DNA of 48,606 bases from Gemmatimonadota bacterium (GTDB lineage Bacteria; Gemmatimonadota; Gemmatimonadetes; Gemmatimonadales; Gemmatimonadaceae): the NCBI GenBank assembly GCA_016194585.1, contig JACQBG010000004.1, forward strand, positions 1-48,606. The letters run 5' to 3'. The stretch's first letter is position 1, and every line of letters begins with the position of its first letter. The notes beneath the pieces are model-generated. The model did not search any database, was not told the origin of the DNA, and worked only from the letters and a program-made list of their open reading frames with translations. Both the position numbers and the translations under genes were made by a program. Shown here piece by piece: positions 17,378 to 25,019 of the stretch.

Positions 17378-17428
17378 GCTAGGGGGAAACTTGCCCGTGC
17401 TCTCGCTACCGGGCAACTTTCAAGGCTC

Positions 17429-18193
17429 ATGACCTCGACCCATCCCGAAGCGAGAGAGGCGCGGGCCGCCGCGGCCGGCGCTCCGGTGAAGCGCAGCTAC
17501 GTGCAGCGCATCTTCTCCGAGATCGCGCCGCGCTACGACCTGCTGAACCACCTGCTCAGCGTGGGGATCGACAAGGCGTGGCGCCGCGCGGCGATCGCGC
17601 GGCTCGGCTGGGAGCGGCATCCGACGGGCTGGTACCTCGACCTCTGCGCGGGCACGCTCGACGTCGGGGCGGCGCTGGCCCGACGGCGCGGATTCAAGGG
17701 GCACGTCGTGGCCGCCGATTTCGCCGAGCCCATGCTGCGCGCCGGCGCCGGCAAGGCGTCGCGCGACGTGCTCGCGCCGGTCGTCGCCGACGCGCTCGCG
17801 CTCCCCGTCGCCACCGACAGCTGCGACGGCGCGATCGTCGCGTTCGGATTCCGCAACGTCGCCGACCTCGACGCCGGGTTCGCCGAGGTGCTGCGCCTCC
17901 TCGCTCCGGGGGCGCGGTTCGTCATCCTCGACCTCTCCACGCCACGTTCCGTGGTCGTGCGCACCCTGTACCAACTCTACTTCCATCACGTGCTGCCGCT
18001 CATCGGCGGCATCGTGAGCGGGCATCGCACGGCGTACAGGTACCTGCCGGAGTCGGTCGCCAACTTCCCCGAGACCGGCGCCCTCGCCGCCCGCATGAGC
18101 GCCGCCGGGTTCGTGAACGTCGAGTACCGCACCCTCTCCTTCGGGATCGCGGCGATGCACGTGGGGGAGAAGGGCACCGCGACCGCGGGTTGA
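17429..18193 (+). CDS. ubiE: Demethylmenaquinone / 2-polyprenyl-benzoquinol C-methyltransferase
   Basis: 254 residues. SAM-dependent methylase that makes menaquinone from demethylmenaquinone (MenG role). Family motifs: VQRIFSEIAPRYDLLNHLLS, SVGIDKAWRR, YLDLCAGTLDVG (SAM-binding motif I), VVAADFAEPML, IVAFGFRNVADLDAGFAEVL and VILDLSTP. The C-terminus VEYRTLSFGIAAMHVG is typical. Its neighbours ubiD, ubiA and ubiX suggest a role in the menaquinone route rather than ubiquinone synthesis. The start lies within a few tens of bases of the divergent sigma gene. CAACTTTC nine bases upstream of the ATG is a one-mismatch form of the local TAnnTTTC box. Confidence 0.93.
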   Translation: MTSTHPEAREARAAAAGAPVKRSYVQRIFSEIAPRYDLLNHLLSVGIDKAWRRAAIARLGWERHPTGWYLDLCAGTLDVGAALARRRGFKGHVVAADFAEPMLRAGAGKASRDVLAPVVADALALPVATDSCDGAIVAFGFRNVADLDAGFAEVLRLLAPGARFVILDLSTPRSVVVRTLYQLYFHHVLPLIGGIVSGHRTAYRYLPESVANFPETGALAARMSAAGFVNVEYRTLSFGIAAMHVGEKGTATAG

Positions 18194-18231
18194 CCGTTCA
18201 TAGTTGACGGTCGACCGTTGACCGTCGACGG
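18190..18231. repeat. Cluster of TTGACCGT-type direct and inverted repeats
   Basis: TTGACCGT occurs at 18190-18197 and 18218-18225, and TTGACGGT at 18204-18211. ACGGTCGACCGT at 18207-18218 is a perfect 12-base palindrome. Hairpins can form between 18192-18197 and 18207-18212, and between 18206-18212 and 18220-18226. The array starts on the ubiE stop codon and ends about 56 bases before the ubiD start. Confidence 0.7.
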
Positions 18232-18286
18232 CGAAGCTCGTGACTGGGCACCGCCGCGCATCACCTGGCTTCACACGCGAATCTCC

Positions 18287-19759
18287 GTGACTCTCGACAC
18301 CCTCTCCGACTTCCTCTCCGCCATCGACGCCATCGGCGAGCTCCAGCGCATCCGCGAGCCCGTGAAGGTGGACCTCGAGATCTGCGAGATCACCGACCGC
18401 GTGAGCAAGATGCCGGGGGGCGGGAAGGCGCTCCTCTTCGAGCAACCGGTGCTCCCCGACGGGTCGGTCTCGTCCATCCCGGTCGCCATCAACCTCTTCG
18501 GCTCCATGAAGCGCATGGCGCTCGCGCTCGGCGTCGCGGACCTGAACGAGCATGGCGAGCGCATCACCAAGCTGCTCGACCTCAAGGTGCCCGAGGGGAT
18601 CCTCGGCAAGCTGTCGCTGCTGCCTCGGCTGCTCGAGGTGGCGAAGTTCCCGCCGCGCGTGAAGGGCGGAACGCCCGCCTGCCAGGAGGTCGTGTGGCGC
18701 GGCGACGAGATCGACCTGCGCAAGCTCCCGATCCTCACCACGTGGCCGCAGGATGGCGGGCCGTACATCACGCTGCCGATGGTGATCAGCAAGGATCCCA
18801 AGCGCGGCATCCGCAACGTCGGCATGTACCGGGTGCAGCTGCTCGGCAAGGACGCCGTGGCGATGCACTGGCAGCGCCACAAGGTGGGCGCGGCGCATTG
18901 GCGCGAGATGGCCGAGCGCGGCGAGAAGATGCCGGTGTGCATCGCCATCGGGGGCGACCCGGCGTCGATGTACTCGGCGAGCGCGCCGCTCCCGCCGACG
19001 GTCGACGAGTTCATCTTCGCGGGGTTCCTGCGCAAGGCGCCGGTGCACCTCGCGAAGGCGCTCACCTGCGACCTCGAGGTGCCGGCCGACGCGGAGTTCG
19101 TGATCGAGGGGTACATCGATCCATCGGAGCCGCTCGTGGTGGAAGGGCCGTTCGGCGACCATACGGGCTATTACTCCGAGGCCGACCTGTATCCGAAGGT
19201 GCACGTCACGGCCGTCACGATGCGCCGCGACCCGGTGTACGCGACGACGATCGTCGGGCGCCCGCCGATGGAGGACTACTACCTCGGCCACGCGACGGAG
19301 CGGATCTTCCTCCCGCTGCTGAAGCTCACGTTGCCCGAGGTGGTCGACTACCACATGCCGGCCGAGGGGTTGTTCCACAACCTCGTGTTCGTGTCGATCA
19401 AGAAGGAATTCCCCGGGCAGGCGTACAAGGTGATGAACGCGATGTGGGGGCAGGGACTAATGTCGCTGGCGAAGGTGCTCGTCGTGGTCGACCACTGGGT
19501 GGACGTGCAGGACGCGGCGAACGCGTGGTGGGTGGCGCTCAACAACATCGATCCGGAGCGCGACGTGCGCTTCACGATGGGGCCGGTGGACGTGCTCGAC
19601 CACGCGAGCCGCGCCTTCACCTACGGCAGCAAGATGGGGATCGACGGCACGAAGAAGTTCCCGGAGGAGGGATTCGCGCGGAACTGGCCGGAGGTGATCC
19701 AGATGGACGCGGCGACGCGGGCACGCGTCGACGAGATCTGGCCGAGGCTCGGATTGTGA
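18287..19759 (+). CDS. ubiD: UbiD-family prenylated-FMN decarboxylase (probable menaquinone pathway)
   Basis: 490 residues from GTG 18287. The upstream in-frame codon at 18218 would place the repeat cluster in coding sequence and is rejected. Typical motifs: LQRIREPVKVDLEICEITDR, NLFGSMKRMALALG, TTWPQDGGPYITLPMV, GMYRVQLLGKDAVAMHWQRH, EGPFGDHTGYYSEADLYP (catalytic Glu region) and HATERIFLPLLKL. UbiD enzymes decarboxylate aromatic acids with prenylated FMN supplied by UbiX, encoded two genes later. Together with ubiA it fits either the classical UbiA/D/X trio or the MqnP/MqnL/MqnM trio of the futalosine menaquinone pathway; the methylase next door and the inferred lineage favour menaquinone. 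Confidence 0.92.
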   Translation: MTLDTLSDFLSAIDAIGELQRIREPVKVDLEICEITDRVSKMPGGGKALLFEQPVLPDGSVSSIPVAINLFGSMKRMALALGVADLNEHGERITKLLDLKVPEGILGKLSLLPRLLEVAKFPPRVKGGTPACQEVVWRGDEIDLRKLPILTTWPQDGGPYITLPMVISKDPKRGIRNVGMYRVQLLGKDAVAMHWQRHKVGAAHWREMAERGEKMPVCIAIGGDPASMYSASAPLPPTVDEFIFAGFLRKAPVHLAKALTCDLEVPADAEFVIEGYIDPSEPLVVEGPFGDHTGYYSEADLYPKVHVTAVTMRRDPVYATTIVGRPPMEDYYLGHATERIFLPLLKLTLPEVVDYHMPAEGLFHNLVFVSIKKEFPGQAYKVMNAMWGQGLMSLAKVLVVVDHWVDVQDAANAWWVALNNIDPERDVRFTMGPVDVLDHASRAFTYGSKMGIDGTKKFPEEGFARNWPEVIQMDAATRARVDEIWPRLGL

Positions 19760-19817
19760 GGGGCGCCGAGGGGGCGGGAGGCGGGCGCGTGAGGGGTGAG
19801 GCGGCCTGCATGCGGGG

Positions 19818-20735
19818 GTGGGCGTGAGCGTCGCGCCGGCCGCGCCGCGCGAGGGGCAGACGTTCCACGGGGCGTCGCGCCTCGTGCGCTACGTCAACTT
19901 CGTGAAGCTGCCGCACACGGTGTTCGCGCTCCCGTTCGCCCTCGTGGGGGTGGTGCTCGCGTCGTATCGCGCGCCGGTGACGCTCCGGCAGCTGGGCTGG
20001 GTGGTGCTCGCGTTCACGGCGGCGCGGTTCGCGGCGATGGGGTTCAATCGCATCGCCGACCGGCAGCTCGACGCGCGCAACCCGCGCACGGCGATGCGGG
20101 AGATCCCGAGTGGCGCGATGGGCGTGGGCGAGGCGTGGGCGCTCGTGCTGGGCGCCGTCGCGATCTTCGGTTGGTCGTCGTGGTCGCTGAACCTGCTCTG
20201 CCTCGCGCTCGCGCCGGTCGCGCTCGGGTGGGTGTTCTTCTACAGCTTCACCAAGCGGTTCACGCGCTGGTCGCACCTCGTGCTCGGCCTCGGCATGGGG
20301 ATCGCGCCGGTGGGCGGGTATCTCGCCATCACCGGGCAGTGGAGCGACCCGTGGTGGCTGCTCCTCGCGCTCGCCGCGGCGGTGATGACGTGGGGCGCCG
20401 GGTTCGACGTGCTGTACGCGCTGCAGGACGTGGCCTTCGACCGCGAGCACGGCCTCTTCTCGGTGCCGGCGGTCGTCGGCGAGCGAGCGGCGGTGCGCAT
20501 CGCGCGCGGGCTGCACGTCGCGACGGTCGTGCTGCTCGCAGCGGCGGGCGCCGGCGCGGGGCGGGGATGGGCCTTCGGCGCCGGTGTCGTGGCGGTCGGT
20601 GGGTTGCTCGTGTACGAGCATTCGCTGGTGCACGCGGAAGACCAGTCGCGCCTCGATGCCGCCTTCTTCATGATGAACGGCGTGATCAGCATCGTCTTCT
20701 TCGGTTTCGTGCTGGCGGAGCGGCTCGCCGCGTGA
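19818..20735 (+). CDS. ubiA: UbiA-family prenyltransferase (probable menaquinone pathway)
   Basis: 305 residues with about eight hydrophobic spans. The first Asp-rich motif is FNRIADRQLDARNPRTAMRE, and the second DVLYALQDVAFDREHGLFSV, both needed to bind Mg and the prenyl diphosphate. The enzyme attaches an isoprenoid chain to an aromatic acid at the inner membrane. It lies between ubiD and ubiX, the MqnP position. Start is GTG at 19818 or GTG at 19824; a GGGGG just upstream favours the latter slightly. The stop overlaps the ubiX start. Confidence 0.92.
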   Translation: MGVSVAPAAPREGQTFHGASRLVRYVNFVKLPHTVFALPFALVGVVLASYRAPVTLRQLGWVVLAFTAARFAAMGFNRIADRQLDARNPRTAMREIPSGAMGVGEAWALVLGAVAIFGWSSWSLNLLCLALAPVALGWVFFYSFTKRFTRWSHLVLGLGMGIAPVGGYLAITGQWSDPWWLLLALAAAVMTWGAGFDVLYALQDVAFDREHGLFSVPAVVGERAAVRIARGLHVATVVLLAAAGAGAGRGWAFGAGVVAVGGLLVYEHSLVHAEDQSRLDAAFFMMNGVISIVFFGFVLAERLAA

Positions 20736-21337
20736 GCGACGCGCCGATCGTCTTCGCTCTCACCGGCGCGAGCGGGGCGCCGTACGGCGTGCGGCTGCTC
20801 GAGCAACTCGTGGCCGCGGGGCGGCGCGTCTCGCTCATCGTCTCGTCGCACGGCCTCCGCCTGCTGCGCACCGAGACCGACCTCGGCGACGTGGCGGGGC
20901 TGCGCGCGCACGTCGGCGCGGCGAGGTGGGACGCCCTGGTGACGGTGTACGACGACGCCGACCGCGGGGCGGCGCCGGCGTCGGGGTCGGCGAAGAGCGC
21001 CGGGATGGTCGTCTGCCCCTGTTCGATGGGGACGCTCGCGTCCATCGCCGCCGGCACGTCGCGGTCGCTCGTCGAGCGCGCGGCCGACGTCGCGCTCAAG
21101 GAGCGGCGTCCACTCGTGCTCGTGCCGCGCGAGACGCCGCTCAGCGCGATCCACCTCGAGAACATGCTGCGGCTCACGCGCGCGGGCGCGGTGGTGATGC
21201 CGGCGGCGCCGGGGTTCTACAACCGGCCGACGCGCATCGACGAGCTCGTCGACTTCGTCGTCGCGCGCGTGCTCGACCAGCTCGGCGTGGAGAACACGCT
21301 GGCGATCCGCTGGGGCGACCGGAAGGAGCCGACGTGA
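20732..21337 (+). CDS. ubiX: UbiX-type flavin prenyltransferase
   Basis: 201 residues from a GTG overlapping the ubiA stop (GTGA). It prenylates FMN with dimethylallyl phosphate to make the cofactor of UbiD. Motifs: ALTGASGAPYGVRLLEQL (FMN phosphate loop), VVCPCSMGTLASIAAGTS and LVPRETPLSAIHLENMLRLT, then VVMPAAPGFYNRP. These are diagnostic of UbiX/Pad1. Being in the same unit as the UbiD enzyme makes partnership very likely. Its stop overlaps the next GTG start. Confidence 0.95.
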   Translation: MSDAPIVFALTGASGAPYGVRLLEQLVAAGRRVSLIVSSHGLRLLRTETDLGDVAGLRAHVGAARWDALVTVYDDADRGAAPASGSAKSAGMVVCPCSMGTLASIAAGTSRSLVERAADVALKERRPLVLVPRETPLSAIHLENMLRLTRAGAVVMPAAPGFYNRPTRIDELVDFVVARVLDQLGVENTLAIRWGDRKEPT

Positions 21338-22563
21338 CGGCGGTGCCGGGCGCGAACGCCGGAACGCGCGCTCCGCACCCTTGGCTCTTCGCGGTGCTGT
21401 ACTTCCCGATGGGGCTCATGATCGGGTACCCGTCGGTCGCCCTCGGTTATCTCGCGAGCCGCGCCGGGCTCGCGGTGTCGACGAGCGCGGCCATCGTCGG
21501 GATGGCGTTCTTCGCCCACGCCTTCAAGTTCGTGTGGGCGCCGCTCGGCGACTCGACGCTCTCGCGCAAGCGGTGGTACCTCATCGCCGCCACGGCGATG
21601 ACGGGCGGGCTGTTCACGCTCACGGTCACCCCGCTCGGTGCGTCGTCGGTGCCGCTGCTCTCGGTCGTCGTGCTCGGCTCGAACGTGGCGGCGAGTTTCC
21701 TCGCCTTCGCCACCGAAGGGCTGATGGCGCACAACACCACCGTCCGCTCGCGCGGGCGCGCGGCCGGATGGTTCCAGAGCGGGAACCAGTTCGGACAGAC
21801 GGCGGGAGGCGGTCTCGGACTCTGGTTCGTGAAGCACCTGCCGGCCACGTGGATGGCTGGGCTCGCGCTCGCCGCCGTCATCGGTCTCTGCGCGCTCGCG
21901 CTGACGCGGCTCGAGGAGCCGCCGCGCGCATGGAGCGGCGAGTCGGTGGGCGGGCGCCTGCGCGAGGCGCTGCGCGCGCTCGTCCGGCTGCTCCGGTCGC
22001 GCGACGGCCGCATCGCCCTGCTGCTCGCCGCGCTCCCGATCGGCACCGGCGCGGCGCAGTTCCTCTTCGGGGCGCTCGGCCCGGAGTTCCACGCGAGCGC
22101 CGATACGGTGAGCTTCGTGCTCGGCGCCGGCGGCGGCGTGGCGATCGTGCTCGGCTGCTTCGCCGGTGGCTGGCTCGCCGACCGCATCGTCGCCACGCGC
22201 GCCTACGCGCTCGCCTGCGCCGTGTCGGCTCTTGCGGCGGCGTTCATGATGGTGGCGCCACGCGATTCGTTCGGCTATGCCGCGTCCACGCTCTTCTACA
22301 CCTTCGCGCTCGGCCTGTGCGTGGCTTCGCTCACCGGCATGGTGCTCGCGCTCATCGGCGAGCACGCCGCGGCGACCAAGATCAACGTCTTCTTCGCGTT
22401 CAACACGCTCGGCGGTCTCGGCATGATCCGCTTCGACGGCGCGATGCACGACCGGTTCGCGACGAGCGGCATGCTGGCCGCCGAGGCACTCGCGGGGTTC
22501 GCCTGCCTCGCGTGCTTCGTGCTCCTTGCCGGGAGGGTCTCAGGTGCTGATCGGTCTGATTAG
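21334..22563 (+). CDS. MFS transporter, AmpG/PAT-like
   Basis: 409 residues with about twelve membrane spans; GTG start overlaps the ubiX stop. The N-terminal region resembles AmpG-type and acetyl-CoA-transporter-like members: LYFPMGLMIGYPSVALGYLA, AFFAHAFKFVWAPLGDSTLS (the FxWAPLxD motif). A second such region is GGVAIVLGCFAGGWLADRIV. AmpG imports muropeptides; whether this one does, or exports something linked to the quinone genes, cannot be told. A role in peptidoglycan recycling would connect it to the cell-wall genes rather than to the genes it is coupled with. Confidence 0.78.
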   Translation: MTAVPGANAGTRAPHPWLFAVLYFPMGLMIGYPSVALGYLASRAGLAVSTSAAIVGMAFFAHAFKFVWAPLGDSTLSRKRWYLIAATAMTGGLFTLTVTPLGASSVPLLSVVVLGSNVAASFLAFATEGLMAHNTTVRSRGRAAGWFQSGNQFGQTAGGGLGLWFVKHLPATWMAGLALAAVIGLCALALTRLEEPPRAWSGESVGGRLREALRALVRLLRSRDGRIALLLAALPIGTGAAQFLFGALGPEFHASADTVSFVLGAGGGVAIVLGCFAGGWLADRIVATRAYALACAVSALAAAFMMVAPRDSFGYAASTLFYTFALGLCVASLTGMVLALIGEHAAATKINVFFAFNTLGGLGMIRFDGAMHDRFATSGMLAAEALAGFACLACFVLLAGRVSGADRSD

Positions 22564-23008
22564 CGACACCCACGGGCTGCTGCGCCCCGAGGTGCACGAC
22601 GCGTTCGCCGGCGTCGAGCTGATCCTGCATGCGGGGGACGTGTGCAGCGATACGATCCTCGACGAGCTGATGCTGATCGCCCCCGTGCAGGCCGTGTATG
22701 GCAACTGCGACGACCCGTGGATGCCCGGGCTCACGCAGAAGCTCGAGATGGAGTTCGGCGGCCTGCGCGTGCACGTGAGCCACGGACACGAGCTCGGACG
22801 TCCGAAGCCCGCGCAGCTCGCGGCGGCGTACGACGCCGACGTGATCGTCTACGGACACACGCACGTCGCCGCCATCGAGCGCGTCGGAACGAAACTGGTG
22901 GTGAATCCCGGCGCCGCGGGTCCGAAGCGGTTCGCCCTGCCGGCCACCGTCGCCCGGCTCACCATCACCGGCGGGCGTGCCGAGGCCGAACTGGTGACGT
23001 TGGGCTGA
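22544..23008 (+). CDS. YfcE-type metallophosphoesterase
   Basis: 154 residues. GTG at 22544 has an excellent Shine-Dalgarno (GGGAGG, seven bases upstream), and the first residues VLIGLISDTHG are the family N-terminus; a TTG 18 bases upstream is less likely. Metal ligands: SDTHG, LHAGDV, GNCD, VSHGHE and YGHTH. The family hydrolyses phosphodiesters with Mn; physiological substrate unknown. It overlaps the MFS gene by 20 bases and is the last plus-strand gene here, converging on the FkbM genes with a three-base gap. Confidence 0.87.
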   Translation: MLIGLISDTHGLLRPEVHDAFAGVELILHAGDVCSDTILDELMLIAPVQAVYGNCDDPWMPGLTQKLEMEFGGLRVHVSHGHELGRPKPAQLAAAYDADVIVYGHTHVAAIERVGTKLVVNPGAAGPKRFALPATVARLTITGGRAEAELVTLG

Positions 23009-23011
23009 GCG

Positions 23012-23965
23012 TCAGGCCGAGCCGGTGCGCGCCGCGGCCGCCGAGAATCGGAGCGTGGGCCGCGGCAACAGCGCCGGCCGCACGGTCGTCGCGCGTTCCT
23101 CGGGGATGAACAGCGTCGCGAGCGTGCGTCCCGAGCGGCGCGCACGGAACCCCGGCTGGATGCCGCCGCACCAGTAGAGCGGCTCGTACCCGCGTGCCGC
23201 CGCCCAGCGGGCCGCGTCGGTGTGTGACTGGCCGTGCGTGGAGAGCCAGTACTCGTCCAGTTCGGCGAGCACGAGCGGCCGGAACTTCGCGATCGTGCGT
23301 TCGGCGCCGGCGAGCACGCGCAACTCCGCTCCCTCGACGTCGAGCTTGAGGAAGTCGAGGCGCTCGAGCGCGTGCGCGCGGATCCACGAGTCGAGCCGCA
23401 CCTCGGGTACGCGCAAGTCGCCTTCGCAGACGGCGAGGAGTGCGGCCGTGCCCGTGCTCGCCCCGGTCGAGACGCGCTTGAGCCAGAGCCACGCCGACTG
23501 GTCGCGGTCGCCGAGCGCGATCGGCTCGACGTCGACGACGCTGTTCCACGCGTTGCGCGCGAGCGCGGCCTTGAGGCGCGACACGTTCTCCGGCACCGGC
23601 TCGAAGGCGACGACGCGGCCGCCGCCCCGCATGACGTGGCGGGCCAGCGGGATCGTCCAGGCCCCGACGTTCGCGCCCGCGTCGAAGAGCACGCCGCGAG
23701 GATCGACCACGCCGAGCAGCCGGTCGCGCAGCGCGTCGTCGTACGTGCCCAGCCAGAAGGCGCGCGCTTCGCTCTCGTCGCGCAGGTCCCACTCGAGGAG
23801 CGAGCCGTCGCGCATGCGCACGGTGCGGAGGTTCATGGCATCGCTGGCGCCGCGCTTGAGGAGCCGGTGGATGACCAGCGCGACGCGCCCCTTGCCGGGG
23901 AACCCGGGGAGCCATCGGAATGCGCCGGCGGTGGCGTCGAGGAGCGTCGGCACGCGGCGCGTCAC
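23012..23965 (-). CDS. FkbM-family methyltransferase (second of a pair)
   Basis: 317 residues; GTG overlaps the stop of the upstream gene (GTGA). SAM site: VLFDAGANVGAWTIPLARHV. Then VVAFEPVPENVSRLKAALAR and the FkbM signature LDFLKLDVEGAELRVLAGAE. The C-terminal part (LVLAELDEYWLSTHGQS, YEPLYWCGG) is less conserved. FkbM proteins methylate hydroxyls of sugars or polyketides. The gene neighbours another FkbM homologue, so both may decorate the same surface glycan. Substrate unknown. Confidence 0.83.
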   Translation of the reverse strand: MTRRVPTLLDATAGAFRWLPGFPGKGRVALVIHRLLKRGASDAMNLRTVRMRDGSLLEWDLRDESEARAFWLGTYDDALRDRLLGVVDPRGVLFDAGANVGAWTIPLARHVMRGGGRVVAFEPVPENVSRLKAALARNAWNSVVDVEPIALGDRDQSAWLWLKRVSTGASTGTAALLAVCEGDLRVPEVRLDSWIRAHALERLDFLKLDVEGAELRVLAGAERTIAKFRPLVLAELDEYWLSTHGQSHTDAARWAAARGYEPLYWCGGIQPGFRARRSGRTLATLFIPEERATTVRPALLPRPTLRFSAAAARTGSA

Positions 23966-24846
23966 CCGTCGCCGGATCGTTGCCGTCGCGCCGTACCGCT
24001 GCCGAGCGCGCGCTCGGCGGCGGTCCGCGCCCCCACGACGCGCTCCGAGGGCAGCGCCTGGTCGGGGGCCGCGGCGGAGACGAACGTCATCACCGCACCG
24101 TCGACGGCGGCGACGTGATAGTCCTGGCCGCGCAGCATGCGCACGGCATCGCGCGTGCGCGAAAGGCCCGCCGCCTCGTAGCGATGGTGGAACGACACGA
24201 CGATCTGCGATGGCCGGACGCCGCTCGCGATCATGTTGTCGATGACGTCGTATTCCGCCCCCTCGATGTCGAGCTTGAGCACGTCGATCGGCCGCCCTTC
24301 GTGGCCGAGCTGCTTCATCATGGCGGGGATGGTCCGCACGTCGACGCGGCTCCCCCGGCGCGACACGCCCGATTCCCTCGCGCGCGGATAGCGCGTCGCG
24401 TCGACGGTCGGATAGAGGGTCGTCGATCCCGACGTCCCCCAGAGCCCGACCGGCACGTAGTAGAAGCCGGCGAGTGCGCCGACGCGGCCGACCCGCTCCT
24501 GCGAGCCCGGGGTCGGATCGAACACGTACACGGCCAGGTCGAACCGCTGCACGAGCTCGAGTTCGAACGAGAGGTCGTCGCTCAGGCCGGCACAGTAGGC
24601 GATGCCGTTCCGGCGCACTCTCGTCGGCGCGATGCGCGATCCGCCGCGCGTGGTGCCCACGCGCTGCGTGCGCACGGCACCGCGCCCTCGCTGCGGGATG
24701 CCGCGATGCTGCCATTCGAAGCGCAGCGCCTGCCACAGGCGGCGGAGGGAGTCGGAGACGCGGCCGGTCGCCGACCGCACCGTCTCCTGCGCGGGAAACA
24801 CCAGTGGGTCGACTCGTTCGTTCGAGGGCGGCTCGGTGAGATTCAT
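23962..24846 (-). CDS. FkbM-family methyltransferase-like protein (first of a pair)
   Basis: 294 residues. ATG at 24846; longer in-frame extensions run through an unannotated gap and were not used. The FkbM signature is VLKLDIEGAEYDVIDNMI followed by PSQIVVSFHHRY, and DLAVYVFDPTPGSQE corresponds to the region after the SAM loop. The glycine-rich motif I is not obvious (CAGLSDDLSFELELV stands in its place), so the SAM site may be atypical, or the domain boundary is unusual. It is coupled to the downstream FkbM gene by a GTGA overlap. A glycan O-methyltransferase is inferred. Confidence 0.75.
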   Translation of the reverse strand: MNLTEPPSNERVDPLVFPAQETVRSATGRVSDSLRRLWQALRFEWQHRGIPQRGRGAVRTQRVGTTRGGSRIAPTRVRRNGIAYCAGLSDDLSFELELVQRFDLAVYVFDPTPGSQERVGRVGALAGFYYVPVGLWGTSGSTTLYPTVDATRYPRARESGVSRRGSRVDVRTIPAMMKQLGHEGRPIDVLKLDIEGAEYDVIDNMIASGVRPSQIVVSFHHRYEAAGLSRTRDAVRMLRGQDYHVAAVDGAVMTFVSAAAPDQALPSERVVGARTAAERALGSGTARRQRSGDG

Positions 24847-25019
24847 GCGCGTATGCTCGCGCGCGCGCGTCACTCTACCGTCAGGGTGCTCCGCCGCCGC
24901 CGGGTAGACGCATGATCGACGGCAGGCGCGCTCGACGCGCGCCCGGTGGGGAGTCTGCCTGTCTTGATTCCGTCGCCGGCAGCGCGAGAGCGAACCGAGC
25001 AATGCGTGATCGCGTTACG

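Noticed and set aside
18218-18286. Upstream start for ubiD at 18218
   Set aside because: This would encode the repeat cluster as protein. GTG 18287 gives the family N-terminus.
21334-23008. Frameshift between the MFS gene and the phosphoesterase gene, making a fusion
   Set aside because: The overlap is 20 bases, the phosphoesterase has its own GGAGG and start codon, and both proteins have family length.
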